From NCBI RefSeq assembly GCF_004340875.1, contig NZ_SLXQ01000004.1:124001-188000 (forward strand): a stretch of 64,000 nt of DNA, read 5' to 3'. The stretch comes from Tamaricihabitans halophyticus. Its GTDB lineage: Bacteria; Actinomycetota; Actinomycetes; Mycobacteriales; Pseudonocardiaceae. A program made the translations under genes and the position numbers. The number at the start of each line of letters is the position of its first letter. Within the stretch, counting starts at the first letter, position 1. Positions 25,705 to 34,868 of the stretch are shown here, piece after piece. The notes under the pieces were generated by a model. It had not been told where the DNA came from. It made no database searches and saw only the letters and a list, made by a program, of their open reading frames with translations.

Positions 25705-26906
25705 CGGCCACCCCCACCGCTTGGTGCTGAGGCGTAGACGCCAGCCGCGTGTTCACCGTCCAACCGGAACACTTCACCGCCGTACCGTTCGGCGATCGAT
25801 ACGAGGCGCGCGCAGGCATTCGAGTAGCCGTCTGCCGGCGCGGCCAGCCTGATCAGGCATTGCAGGTCGGTACCCGAATGGCCAGGCTCGAGCGCGAAGG
25901 CCAAGCTCGTCCTGCTAGGACCACCCGCACTCGGTAGCTCAGTTACCGCGGCCAGTAGCGTGTTGCCGTTCTCCGCGCTCGGCCACGTTCGCAACCAGAA
26001 GCAACCGTGGGTCAGCTCGCCAGACCGCCAACTGTCCCATTGCTCGGTCGGCTGCACCGGCCGATCCGTTGGCACCAGGTCGCAGGACATGGTGAGCGCA
26101 TCGAGCAACTCGTCGGAGTCGAGCGTCCTGGCCTCGATTCCGCGCCGCTTGAGGACCTTGCCGACCCTACGGGTGAACTCCGCGAGCATCGACGGAATGT
26201 CCACGTTGGCGTCCGGATCGTCGATCACCGACTCGGCGACCGCGTTGGCATCCAGCCGTACCGCCACCCACAAAGTCTGTTCCCTGCTGGGTGTGGCCGC
26301 TGGCGCGCGGAAGGGCATCGTGCTACCCAACGGGTCCGGTGCCCGCTGCTCAGCCGCCGGTCGAGCGGGATCAGTGGCTACCACATGGCAGACAACCTGC
26401 ATCACGACACCGGGTTGCTCGGCTTCAGCGGCTACTCGCGCCAGCGAAGCGAAAGGAACCGGCGGTTTGATGCCATCCTCGCCGAGCGCCGTCAGTTCGA
26501 GAACGGCGAACCAGCCCGCGCCATCACTGCCCATGCCGAGCGGGGTGTCGCCGGCGCCGGAGACGTCTTCGATCACGAGATCTGGTGCGAGCTCCCGCAC
26601 CGCTGTGAGCCGGGGATCGGCATCCCGCTCGCCGGAGGAGCCCTTCCGGCGGCGGAATCGCCACCAGAGCAAGAAGCTGTCCGTCCACCACCGGCCGCGC
26701 CAGCGCCCGAAGGTGAGCACAATGCCGAGTACGCCGAGCACGATGCCCACGATCATCGCCCAGAGCTGCTGCACGACAAGAAAGAACACGGTCAGCTGAA
26801 TAAGCTCGAACACCAGCAGTCGCGCCACGCTTACCAGGCCGAGCCGGCCGGGCTCGCGCTTGCGCCGGAACCACACGCCGCTATTCGGCAGGTTCTCGTC
26901 GGTCAC
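25701..26906 (-). CDS. eccE: Type VII secretion protein EccE
   Basis: About 401 residues. Near the N-terminus are two close membrane segments, LVSVARLLVFELIQLTVFFLV and MIVGIVLGVLGIVLTF, followed by GRWRGRWWTDSFLLWWRFRRR and a large soluble domain with DGAGWFAVLELTALGEDG, the layout of EccE, the outer inner-membrane subunit of ESX complexes. I start at GTG 26906 (VTDENLPNSG) with GGAAAGGG upstream; the frame runs on to 27110, but that part is unlike EccE and overlaps a probable promoter region. No EccB, EccC, EccD, MycP or WXG100 gene is in the window. Confidence 0.82.
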   Translation of the reverse strand: MTDENLPNSGVWFRRKREPGRLGLVSVARLLVFELIQLTVFFLVVQQLWAMIVGIVLGVLGIVLTFGRWRGRWWTDSFLLWWRFRRRKGSSGERDADPRLTAVRELAPDLVIEDVSGAGDTPLGMGSDGAGWFAVLELTALGEDGIKPPVPFASLARVAAEAEQPGVVMQVVCHVVATDPARPAAEQRAPDPLGSTMPFRAPAATPSREQTLWVAVRLDANAVAESVIDDPDANVDIPSMLAEFTRRVGKVLKRRGIEARTLDSDELLDALTMSCDLVPTDRPVQPTEQWDSWRSGELTHGCFWLRTWPSAENGNTLLAAVTELPSAGGPSRTSLAFALEPGHSGTDLQCLIRLAAPADGYSNACARLVSIAERYGGEVFRLDGEHAAGVYASAPSGGGGR

Positions 26907-27113
26907 CACAGCGCAGCCCTTTCCACGCGGCAAACAATAGCTCCGCCACGCAATCGAGCCCTTCAGCAAAACAAACGAGCGGCTGACAGCTTGCCCGTAG
27001 TCCATCCGCACATGACCGTACATCGCCCCCGCAACACCGCCGCGACCTGCGAGTTCGTCATACCAGGAGCCGCGCTTGGATGCCCGTACCATGCCAGCGC
27101 AACCGCCCATTCT

Positions 27114-27123
27114 GTACCGGTAC
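27114..27123. promoter_or_regulatory. Short palindrome before the sigma-factor gene
   Basis: GTACCGGTAC is a perfect 10-bp palindrome 40 bases upstream of the sigma-factor GTG, in the divergent gap to eccE. It could be a regulatory site for either side. On its own it is weak evidence. Confidence 0.3.
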
Positions 27124-27163
27124 CGAGTAAGCTCCGAGGACCAGATAGGGCGGTTACGGACAG

Positions 27164-28156
27164 GTGACCAGTTCGCTGATCGACGCGGAACCGGGCGCTA
27201 TCGGCGGCGCCGACGAGAACTACGAGCGAGGCGCCTCCGCCGACCTGGTGCGGTCGTACCTATGGGGTATCGGCAAGACCGAGTTGCTGACGGCCGCGCA
27301 GGAAGTCATCCTCGCCAAACGAGTCGAGGCCGGCGTGTATGCCGCACGGCTGCTGGATGCGGCCAGCGGTGAGTCGGCACAGTATCTGTCGGCGGACATA
27401 CGAGCCGATCTGCGGCTGATCGCCGCAGAGGGCAAGGCAGCCAAGAACCACTTGCTCGAGGCGAACCTCCGGCTCGTGGTGAGCATCGCGAAACGATACG
27501 TCGGTCGGGGCATGCCACTGCTGGATCTGATCCAGGAAGGCAATATCGGGCTGATTCGCGCGGTGGAGAAGTTCGACTACACGCCGGGATTCAAGTTCTC
27601 CACCTATGCGACATGGTGGATCCGCCAGGCGATCAGCAGAGCGCTCGCCGATCAGGCCAGGACCATTCGGATACCGGTTCGCGTGGTGGAGCAGGTCAAC
27701 CGAGTAACCAGGGCCCGCAAGGACCTCGCGGCGCAGCTTGGCCGCGAGCCGGATGTCAACGAAATCGCTGAGCAGGCCGGGATCACCACCGAGCAGGTCA
27801 TCGAGCTGCTTTCTTACGAGCAGGAGCCAATCAGCCTCGATCAGGCCGCGGGCGAGCACGGCGACAGCCCGCTTTCCGACTTCGTTCGATATGTCGATCC
27901 CACCGGCGGCCACGCCGGTAACGTGTCGTCCCTCGTACTCCGGCAAGTTCAGGACTTACTCGCCAGATTGAACCCGCGGGAACAAGAGGTGCTCCGGCTC
28001 CGGTTCGGATTGGACGATGACCGGCAACGCACTCTGGAAGAAGTGGGACGCGAGTGCGGATTGACCAGGGAGCGGATTCGGCAGATCGAGAAGCGGACGC
28101 TGCTCAAGCTCAGGGAGCCGTGCGAGACTAGCCCGGCAAACGCCCGGGCATCCTGA
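27164..28156 (+). CDS. RNA polymerase sigma factor, sigma-70 group 2 (SigB/HrdD-like)
   Basis: 330 residues with regions in order: 1.2 ([20 protein letters not shown]), 2.1-2.4 including [19 protein letters not shown] and [17 protein letters not shown], 3 ([20 protein letters not shown]) and 4 with [19 protein letters not shown] and the [15 protein letters not shown] helix-turn-helix. It lacks the long acidic N-terminal domain of the principal sigma, placing it among group 2 factors such as SigB or HrdD. It starts at GTG 27164 with only a weak ribosome site. It is divergent from eccE and converges on the AfsR gene at a strong hairpin. Confidence 0.88.
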   Translation: MTSSLIDAEPGAIGGADENYERGASADLVRSYLWGIGKTELLTAAQEVILAKRVEAGVYAARLLDAASGESAQYLSADIRADLRLIAAEGKAAKNHLLEANLRLVVSIAKRYVGRGMPLLDLIQEGNIGLIRAVEKFDYTPGFKFSTYATWWIRQAISRALADQARTIRIPVRVVEQVNRVTRARKDLAAQLGREPDVNEIAEQAGITTEQVIELLSYEQEPISLDQAAGEHGDSPLSDFVRYVDPTGGHAGNVSSLVLRQVQDLLARLNPREQEVLRLRFGLDDDRQRTLEEVGRECGLTRERIRQIEKRTLLKLREPCETSPANARAS

Positions 28157-28179
28157 CTGGACATCCACGCATCGTCCGT

Positions 28180-28211
28180 GCCCCAATGCGCGCAAGCCAT
28201 CGCATTGGGGC
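28180..28211. terminator. Strong bidirectional hairpin
   Basis: GCCCCAATGCG (28180-28190) and CGCATTGGGGC (28201-28211) form an 11-bp perfect stem with a 10-base loop, centred between the convergent sigma-factor and AfsR-like genes. Confidence 0.8.
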
Positions 28212-28270
28212 GTCCAAATTAGACATTTGAGTGATTTCGGCGCGCTTGACTAATCAAGGCGCTGGGCTAA

Positions 28271-31200
28271 TCAACTGACGGTGCCCGCGGCTCGCTCTTG
28301 ACGAATCTCGGCAAGAATCTTCAGGCCACGTTCCCAGCATTCCTGGGCTTCGGCCTCTCGATTCACCTCGCGCAGTGCCTTACCGAGCGTCTCTAGCGCT
28401 TCGGCCTCATAAGCCCGGTAGCGCTGCTGACGACACAACTCGCAGGACTCTTGAAGCAATGGGATCGCTTCCTCATATCGGTCAAGTCCCAGCAATGCCG
28501 CACCAAGACAGTGCAAACTGATTGCGATCCCGACGATATCGTTGACATTTCGGCGTAACTCGACCGCGCCGCGTAAGCACGTGACTGCCTCGTTAAACTC
28601 TCCAAGCCCTACATGGCACTGCCCGAGATTGCTGAGAACCGCGGCCTCGAAACGAGTATCCGTAAGCTTTCTGGCCAACTCAATAGCGGCCTGGAAATGA
28701 CCGCGAGCTGCGGCTACGTCACCACAACGCGCGATGGCGATGCCGAGGTTGTTTTGACTCCATCCCTCGCCCGCGCGGTCACCGATGGCCTGTCGGATTT
28801 CCAGGGATTCCTTGGCGGAGCGCGCGGATTGCTCGAGTTCGTCGAGCTGGCCGTAGGCGAGCCCAAGGTCGCTCAGCAACAGGGCTTCGCCAGCTCGATC
28901 GCCTACTCGTCTGGCCGCGGCCAGACCGAGTTGCGCGACCGATACCCACCGATCCCATTCGCTTGTTCGCTCGAAGTATGTCCGCAGCAGCGCGGTGAGC
29001 TGCCAGCTGATCGATTCGAGTCCATACTCGACACCAAGCGCGACCGCCCCGGTCACCGAGGCATGTTCGGCGTCGAACCAGCTGAAGGCCGCGTCCTCGT
29101 CATCGAACTCCGGAAGGTCGAGCGGCGATTCGTCCGAGACGCTGAAGGTCGTGCCGACCGCCGGCGAAAGGACGCTCTTCGCGCGATAGGCGGCGTGCAG
29201 ATGCCAGTTTAGTACTCGATCGACCGCCGCCTGCCCACCGTCTTCCTCATCGCGTTCCGCCACATCCCGCGCGTACGCGCGCACCAGATCATGCAGCTGA
29301 TATCGCTCGCCTGTGACCACAATGGCCAGATGCTCGTCAACAAGGCAGTCGAGCAGTCGGCGAGCCGCTTCTTCGGGACAACCCACCATCGCCGCCGCCG
29401 ACGCGGAGGTGAAGTCGTCACCAGGATGCAGGCCAAGCAGCCGGAACATCTGGCGAGCGGACAGACCCAACGCTTGGTAGGAAAGGTCGAACGCAGCACG
29501 AACATGCCGGCTACCTGCCGTCAACTCGTCGATGCGATCGCTTGCGTCCAACAATCTGCGCGTCATGTCCGCGAAACTCCATGCTGGACGCCCCTGAATC
29601 CGGCGGGCGATCAGCGCGACGGCGAGCGGCAATCGGCCACAGAGCTCAACGACCCGCTGCGCGGCCTCCGCGTCGGCGGCAACGCGTTCCTCCCCCACGA
29701 TCTGAGTGAGCAGCAGTCGCGCGTCCACCGGGCTGAACACATCGAGCGGCAAACTGTGCGCGCCATCCAGCGCCAGGGATCGACGACTGGTCACCAGCAC
29801 CGCGTTGCGCGGACTGTCCGGCAACAACGGTAGCACCTGCTCCGCGCTCGCCGCGTTATCCAACAAGACAAGCACGCCCTGTTCCCGAAGCCGTGCCCGA
29901 TACAACGCGGCTCGCTCATCCAACCCACGAGGGATCTGGTCACCTGGTACGCCAAGCAAATGCAGGAACGAGGCAAGTACGGTGGCCGGTTCCGCCGGAG
30001 GCTGGTCGGCATGCCCTCGAAGATCGACGTACAGATGCTCATCGGTGAACCGACCCTCGCCGAAGAGCTGATAAGCCAGCCGCACGGCGAGCCGGGTCTT
30101 ACCGACGCCAGCCATGCCCTCGATGGCAATGATCATCGCCGCGGCATGGTCGCTTTCGGACTGTGTCAGTTTGTTCCGCAGCGCCGTCAGTTCGATATCC
30201 CGACCGGTGAAGTCGGCGATATCCCTTGGCAGTTGCCGATGCGCGCGCACGGTAACTGGCTCGGCGATCTCCGGGTGATGAACCTCCTGGCGCAGCACTC
30301 GCTGGTGTGCTTCGGCGACCTCGCGCCCAGGCTCCGCGCCGAGCTCATCCGCGATTCGGCGCCGCAGCTCCCCGTACACCGTCAACGCCGCCGCCTGTTG
30401 ACCGCTGCCGGCAAGGGCGACCATCAGCCGAGCGTGCGCCGATTCATGCAACGGATCGGCTTCGGTTAGCCGCCGGAGCAACGGCACCACCTGCTCATGC
30501 CGGTCGAGCCGCGCCGCGGTCTCGGCGTACTCGACGACCATCGTTTGCCACTCGCCGGTCAACGCGACAACCGAGGGATGCACGTACAGACTGGGCAGGT
30601 CAGCGAGCGCATCACCGCGCCATAGCTCCACCGCGTCCCGGTAGGCAGCACACGCGCCGGGAATATCGCCGGCATCGCGGCATTTCCTGGCCAGTTCCAA
30701 CCGCGCCCGGAAGGCAAGCAAGTCCAACTGGTCGTCGGCCACCGTCAGCTGATAGCCGCCCCTGGTTGCGGTGATGATCCGAGCGGGTTCGGCTTCCCCT
30801 TGCGGTGCCTGCAACCTACGCCGCAGCCGGGACATACTGGTCTGCAGTAAGTCGACGACATTCGCGGGCGGCTGCTCGCCCCAGCCAGCTTCGATCAGGC
30901 CCTCGCGACCAACGGTCTTGTTCGGAGTGAGCGCGAGCAAACCGAGTAGCACTCGCTGCCGGACCGGACCCGGATCCACATCGACTCCACCCGCACGCAC
31001 CGCAAGCGGCCCCAGAATCCGCACCCACAGGTCAGCTGTCTCGGTTTTGCCGCTCTGGCTGAGCTGGACCAGCTCCTCGGTCTCGGCCGCCGTCAGCTCG
31101 AGCGCGTCCGCGAGCTTACGCAGGGTCCCGACGCGCGGAGTGGCGACCCTGCCCTGCTCGAGGTCCCGCAGGCTGGCGACACTCATCCCAGCTCGCTCGG

Positions 31201-31291
31201 CCACCTGGCGCTGCGTCAGACCGGCGCGCCGCCGGTAGCCGCGTACTACGTCTTCAAGGGAACGACGAGATCCCGCGGCGGTCACACTCAT
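28271..31291 (-). CDS. AfsR-like regulator: XRE-SARP-NB-ARC-TPR (copy 2)
   Basis: 1,006 residues. An XRE helix-turn-helix (residues ~12-60, RRRAGLTQRQVAERAGMSV) is followed by an OmpR/SARP winged helix (VRILGPLAVRAGGVDV, LLQTSMSRLRRRLQ), a BTAD helical domain, an NB-ARC ATPase with P-loop GMAGVGKTRLA near residue 393, and C-terminal TPR repeats. The TPRs probably sense a partner or ligand and the ATPase gates DNA binding by the SARP domain. It starts at ATG 31291, 90 bases after the copy 1 stop, so the two may be co-transcribed. It ends convergently against the sigma-factor gene. Confidence 0.9.
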   Translation of the reverse strand: MSVTAAGSRRSLEDVVRGYRRRAGLTQRQVAERAGMSVASLRDLEQGRVATPRVGTLRKLADALELTAAETEELVQLSQSGKTETADLWVRILGPLAVRAGGVDVDPGPVRQRVLLGLLALTPNKTVGREGLIEAGWGEQPPANVVDLLQTSMSRLRRRLQAPQGEAEPARIITATRGGYQLTVADDQLDLLAFRARLELARKCRDAGDIPGACAAYRDAVELWRGDALADLPSLYVHPSVVALTGEWQTMVVEYAETAARLDRHEQVVPLLRRLTEADPLHESAHARLMVALAGSGQQAAALTVYGELRRRIADELGAEPGREVAEAHQRVLRQEVHHPEIAEPVTVRAHRQLPRDIADFTGRDIELTALRNKLTQSESDHAAAMIIAIEGMAGVGKTRLAVRLAYQLFGEGRFTDEHLYVDLRGHADQPPAEPATVLASFLHLLGVPGDQIPRGLDERAALYRARLREQGVLVLLDNAASAEQVLPLLPDSPRNAVLVTSRRSLALDGAHSLPLDVFSPVDARLLLTQIVGEERVAADAEAAQRVVELCGRLPLAVALIARRIQGRPAWSFADMTRRLLDASDRIDELTAGSRHVRAAFDLSYQALGLSARQMFRLLGLHPGDDFTSASAAAMVGCPEEAARRLLDCLVDEHLAIVVTGERYQLHDLVRAYARDVAERDEEDGGQAAVDRVLNWHLHAAYRAKSVLSPAVGTTFSVSDESPLDLPEFDDEDAAFSWFDAEHASVTGAVALGVEYGLESISWQLTALLRTYFERTSEWDRWVSVAQLGLAAARRVGDRAGEALLLSDLGLAYGQLDELEQSARSAKESLEIRQAIGDRAGEGWSQNNLGIAIARCGDVAAARGHFQAAIELARKLTDTRFEAAVLSNLGQCHVGLGEFNEAVTCLRGAVELRRNVNDIVGIAISLHCLGAALLGLDRYEEAIPLLQESCELCRQQRYRAYEAEALETLGKALREVNREAEAQECWERGLKILAEIRQERAAGTVS

Positions 31292-31381
31292 CCTGTACCG
31301 TCCTCGTCCCGTTTGTGAACGGAAATCGCTTGTTCAGACGGCGGATTCCCGACCCCGGTTCCGCGTGCACGGACCTGGCGG

Positions 31382-34300
31382 TTACCCGCTCGCACCAGTA
31401 TCAGCCTGGCCGACGAGTCTTCGACGCACTCGGTCCGCCCCAGCCACGCCCAACTCGACGTAGAGGGCGTATGCCTGTTGCCAATGATCTTGCGCAAACG
31501 CGGTGTCGCCACGCACGTAATGTAACTCGCCAACTGCCTCGAGCGCGCGGGCCTCCAGCCGCCGCTCGCGGGTTTCGACGGCCATCGCCAGCGCGCCACG
31601 GAGGTATTCCCGCGCCTGATCAAGTTCCCCGCCCACCCGGTAGGTATCACCGAGCTCCGTAAGGATTTCACACTCAGTAACCGGGGCGTGGACGCGGCCG
31701 ATGACCTCACGAGCCTCGGCCAACTGCGGCAAGGCTTGCTCGACGAGTCCATGGTCCCGGTAAGCCAGCCCGAGCCGGTGTCGCACGTAGGCTTGTTGCG
31801 GCAGCTGACCCCGTTCCATGGCGATCCGCAGCGCCCGCCGGAGAATTTCCAGCGCTTCGTCGTGCCGGCCGAGCTGCCGATAGCTATCTCCCATATTCGC
31901 CAGCGCGACACTCTCCCCTTCACTGTCCGTGAGGTCAGACTGCCTGGCGACGTCCAGCGCACGCTGATAGTTGTCCAGCGCTTCGGGAAACCGTCCGAGG
32001 GTGGCAAGGAGCAGTCCGGCATTGTTGCGTATTCGGACTTCTCGGTGCATATCGGGCTCATTCGAGCCGACAAGTGGCGCGGCGCGCATGTTGTAATCGA
32101 GCGCCTTCTCGAACTTACCTAGCCGGTAATAGACGTTGGCTAGCCAGCCCAATGTGGACATTTCGAGATGGCGCTCGCCATTCGACTTGTGCAGCTCCAG
32201 GGCACGATCCAGATGTTCCACGGCAAGATGCGGTTGGCTCTGATAGATCATGGCCGCGCCCAGGAAGGTCCGCGTTACGGCCTCACCGACCAGATCTCCC
32301 GCTTCGATGCTCGCGTTCAGCGCCACCTGGTGGGTTTGCACCCAGTCCTGGGTCTGACCGTGTAACTGCAGGTAGACCCGGATCGTCTGGGCCAGTTGCC
32401 AGGCATGAGTTGGCAAACCGTGTTCGACGGCAAGTCCCACCGACGTCGTCACCGCGGCGCGGTTGGCCTCCAGCCAGCTCGTGGCGGCTTGTGGCGTGCT
32501 GAACGCCGGCACACTCGGTGACGCGTGGCCCACGAGTTGCGCCCGCCAGCGGGTCTGCTTCAACAACTGCACGGCCCGATCAGTGGCATGCAGGTAGTAC
32601 TCGACCAGTCGGGTGGTCGCGGCGGTCCGCTCCGGCGCCGATTCGAAGGCGGCCACCAGCTGGCTCGCGTATTCGCGAACAAGATCGTGCGGGTGGTACC
32701 GATCGCCGGAGCTGGTGTCCAGTAGATACTCGTCAACGAGTCGGTCGAGTAGCCGCTGCGCTCGGTTCGGCCGGATATCCGCGAGCACCGCCATAGCCGT
32801 GGCGTCGAGGTCGTCTCCTGGGCACAGTGCGAGCAACCGGAAGACGCGTTGCTCATCCGAGGACAACGCCTGATAGGACAGGTCGAAAACGGAGCGAAGC
32901 TGGCGGCTGCCAGCAGCCAGCTCGGTGAGTCGATCGCTGGATTCGGCGAGGCGATCCGCAAGGTCCGCGAACGTCCAGGATGACCGCGCCTGCAACCGGC
33001 GGACGGCGAGTGCGATCGCGAGCGGCAGGTGACCGCATAGCGTCACGACTCGCTGGGCCGCGGTGGGTTCGGCCGAGACGCGCCGGTCGCCAACGATCCG
33101 GCGCAGTAACCGTTCCGCCTCCTCGCCACTGAACACCGGAATCGGCATGGTGTAGGCGCCATCAACGGCGAGCGTGCGGCGGCTGGTTACCAACACCAGA
33201 TTCGCCGGGCCCGCCGGCAGCAAGGGCTGCACCTGCTCTTCATTGGCCGCGTTGTCCATGATGATCAGCGCGTTCTTGGCGTAAAGTCGATCGCGGTAGA
33301 GCGCGGCTCGGCCGGCGATATCGGCGGGTATCTGGCCGCCGGTGACGTCGAGCAGTTGGAGGAACGCGGCGAGTACCGCGGCCGGTTCGGCCGGCGGCTG
33401 ATCGGAATGGCCGTGCAGGTCGACGTAGAGCTGAATGTCCGCGAAGCGACCGGCGGCAAGCTGCTGGTGCGCGAATCGCACGGCGAGTTTGGTTTTGCCA
33501 ACGCCGCCGCTGCCTTCGATGACCGCGATACGGCCCGTGCGGTGTTGCTCGCCTCGTTCGATCAGCTGCTCCTGCAAGGCGCGCAGTTCAGGTTCCCTGC
33601 CGCTGAACTCCTCCGTGTCCGCTGGAATCTGCCGATGCGCGGTGACCGGCGCCAACTCGGCTTTGAGTACTTCATGCCGCATGATCCGCTGGTTTGCCTC
33701 AACGAGCACTGGTCCCGGATCAGCGCCCAACTCATCAACCAGTCGCTCGCGGATCCGCGCATAGGTACTCATCGCGCTCGCCTGTTGGCCGCATCCGGCC
33801 AAGGCGATCATCAGCGCGGCGTGTACGGCCTCATGTAACGGCTCGGCGCGCGCCGCGTCCTGCAGCAGCGGGAGCACGTCCTCATGCCTGCCCAGTTCGG
33901 CGGCGACGGTGGCATACTCCACAGCCACGGCGCGATAGTCCTGCACGAGCGCCGTGGCTGCCGGCAGCCCACGTATCACGGGCACCTCGGTCAACGGCTC
34001 ACCACGCCAGTGCCGAACGGCGTCCTGGAACTGCTCACAAGCCGCGACGAGATCACCGTTCTGTCGAGACTGCCGAGCGCGGGACACCGATCGGCGGAAC
34101 TGCAGCAGATCGACCTGCTCGTCGATGGCGGTGAGCTGATAACCACCACGAGTAGCGGTGATCATCGGAGCTTCATCTGATGATCTTGCCGGTTGTAGCC
34201 GACGTCGGAGCCGGGACATTCTGGTTTGCAACAGATCGGCCGCGGTGGCCGGCGGGTACTCCCCCCATAGCACTTCAACCAGGGTTTCCTTGCTGACCGA

Positions 34301-34663
34301 CACATTCGGCGACAGCGCGAGCAGGCACAGCAGCGCCCGTTGCGTCTCCGAGCCGGGGTCGACAACCTGTCCATCCACGATCACCCGTAGTGGACCCAGC
34401 ACGTCAATGGTTGGACCAGTACTCAGTTGGGTGTCGCCGAGGCCGATCCGCAGTAGTTCATCGGTCTCGGTACGAGACAGCGCCAACGTATCGGCGAGGC
34501 GACGAATCGTGCTCGCTCGGGGGCGCACCACTCGCCCCTGTTCCAAATCCCGCAGACTTGCCACACTCATACCGGCGAGATCCGCGGTCTTCTGTTGGGT
34601 CAGCTCGGCTCGACTCCGGAATTCCCGGATACGTTCACCGAGACGACCGGGACCACGAACCAA
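31382..34663 (-). CDS. AfsR-like regulator: XRE-SARP-NB-ARC-TPR (copy 1)
   Basis: 1,093 residues, the same architecture as copy 2: XRE domain ~8-63, SARP winged helix ~86-156, BTAD ~185-330, NB-ARC with P-loop GSGGVGKTKLA at residues ~384-394, then TPRs from about 790. The two copies share the XRE repeat MSVASLRDLEQGRV and the ATRGGYQLT segment, so they are tandem paralogues. TTG 34663 is preceded by GAGGTGA; an in-frame stop lies just upstream, so no longer start exists. The membrane BTAD gene lies 205 bases upstream on the same strand. These are candidate controllers of the giant gene and the type VII pair. Confidence 0.9.
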   Translation of the reverse strand: MVRGPGRLGERIREFRSRAELTQQKTADLAGMSVASLRDLEQGRVVRPRASTIRRLADTLALSRTETDELLRIGLGDTQLSTGPTIDVLGPLRVIVDGQVVDPGSETQRALLCLLALSPNVSVSKETLVEVLWGEYPPATAADLLQTRMSRLRRRLQPARSSDEAPMITATRGGYQLTAIDEQVDLLQFRRSVSRARQSRQNGDLVAACEQFQDAVRHWRGEPLTEVPVIRGLPAATALVQDYRAVAVEYATVAAELGRHEDVLPLLQDAARAEPLHEAVHAALMIALAGCGQQASAMSTYARIRERLVDELGADPGPVLVEANQRIMRHEVLKAELAPVTAHRQIPADTEEFSGREPELRALQEQLIERGEQHRTGRIAVIEGSGGVGKTKLAVRFAHQQLAAGRFADIQLYVDLHGHSDQPPAEPAAVLAAFLQLLDVTGGQIPADIAGRAALYRDRLYAKNALIIMDNAANEEQVQPLLPAGPANLVLVTSRRTLAVDGAYTMPIPVFSGEEAERLLRRIVGDRRVSAEPTAAQRVVTLCGHLPLAIALAVRRLQARSSWTFADLADRLAESSDRLTELAAGSRQLRSVFDLSYQALSSDEQRVFRLLALCPGDDLDATAMAVLADIRPNRAQRLLDRLVDEYLLDTSSGDRYHPHDLVREYASQLVAAFESAPERTAATTRLVEYYLHATDRAVQLLKQTRWRAQLVGHASPSVPAFSTPQAATSWLEANRAAVTTSVGLAVEHGLPTHAWQLAQTIRVYLQLHGQTQDWVQTHQVALNASIEAGDLVGEAVTRTFLGAAMIYQSQPHLAVEHLDRALELHKSNGERHLEMSTLGWLANVYYRLGKFEKALDYNMRAAPLVGSNEPDMHREVRIRNNAGLLLATLGRFPEALDNYQRALDVARQSDLTDSEGESVALANMGDSYRQLGRHDEALEILRRALRIAMERGQLPQQAYVRHRLGLAYRDHGLVEQALPQLAEAREVIGRVHAPVTECEILTELGDTYRVGGELDQAREYLRGALAMAVETRERRLEARALEAVGELHYVRGDTAFAQDHWQQAYALYVELGVAGADRVRRRLVGQADTGASG

Positions 34664-34868
34664 CGCTCACCTCGTCACCACCGCGATACTCCATACACCC
34701 GCAAGTGACGTAAGACCATCGCGCGGACGAAGTACACACACGCACACCGCCGCACCTGTCCGCTCGAACTACGTCCCGTGCCGATTACCGACTGAAAGCA
34801 AATCGGATTCGGTAAGCGTAGCTGATCAGCCAAGGAGGGCGGACGGCGGCGGGTGCGGCACGGCAGGA

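Noticed and set aside
26907-27110. Longer EccE N-terminus
   Set aside because: The extra residues do not resemble EccE, lack a ribosome site, and overlap the divergent promoter region.
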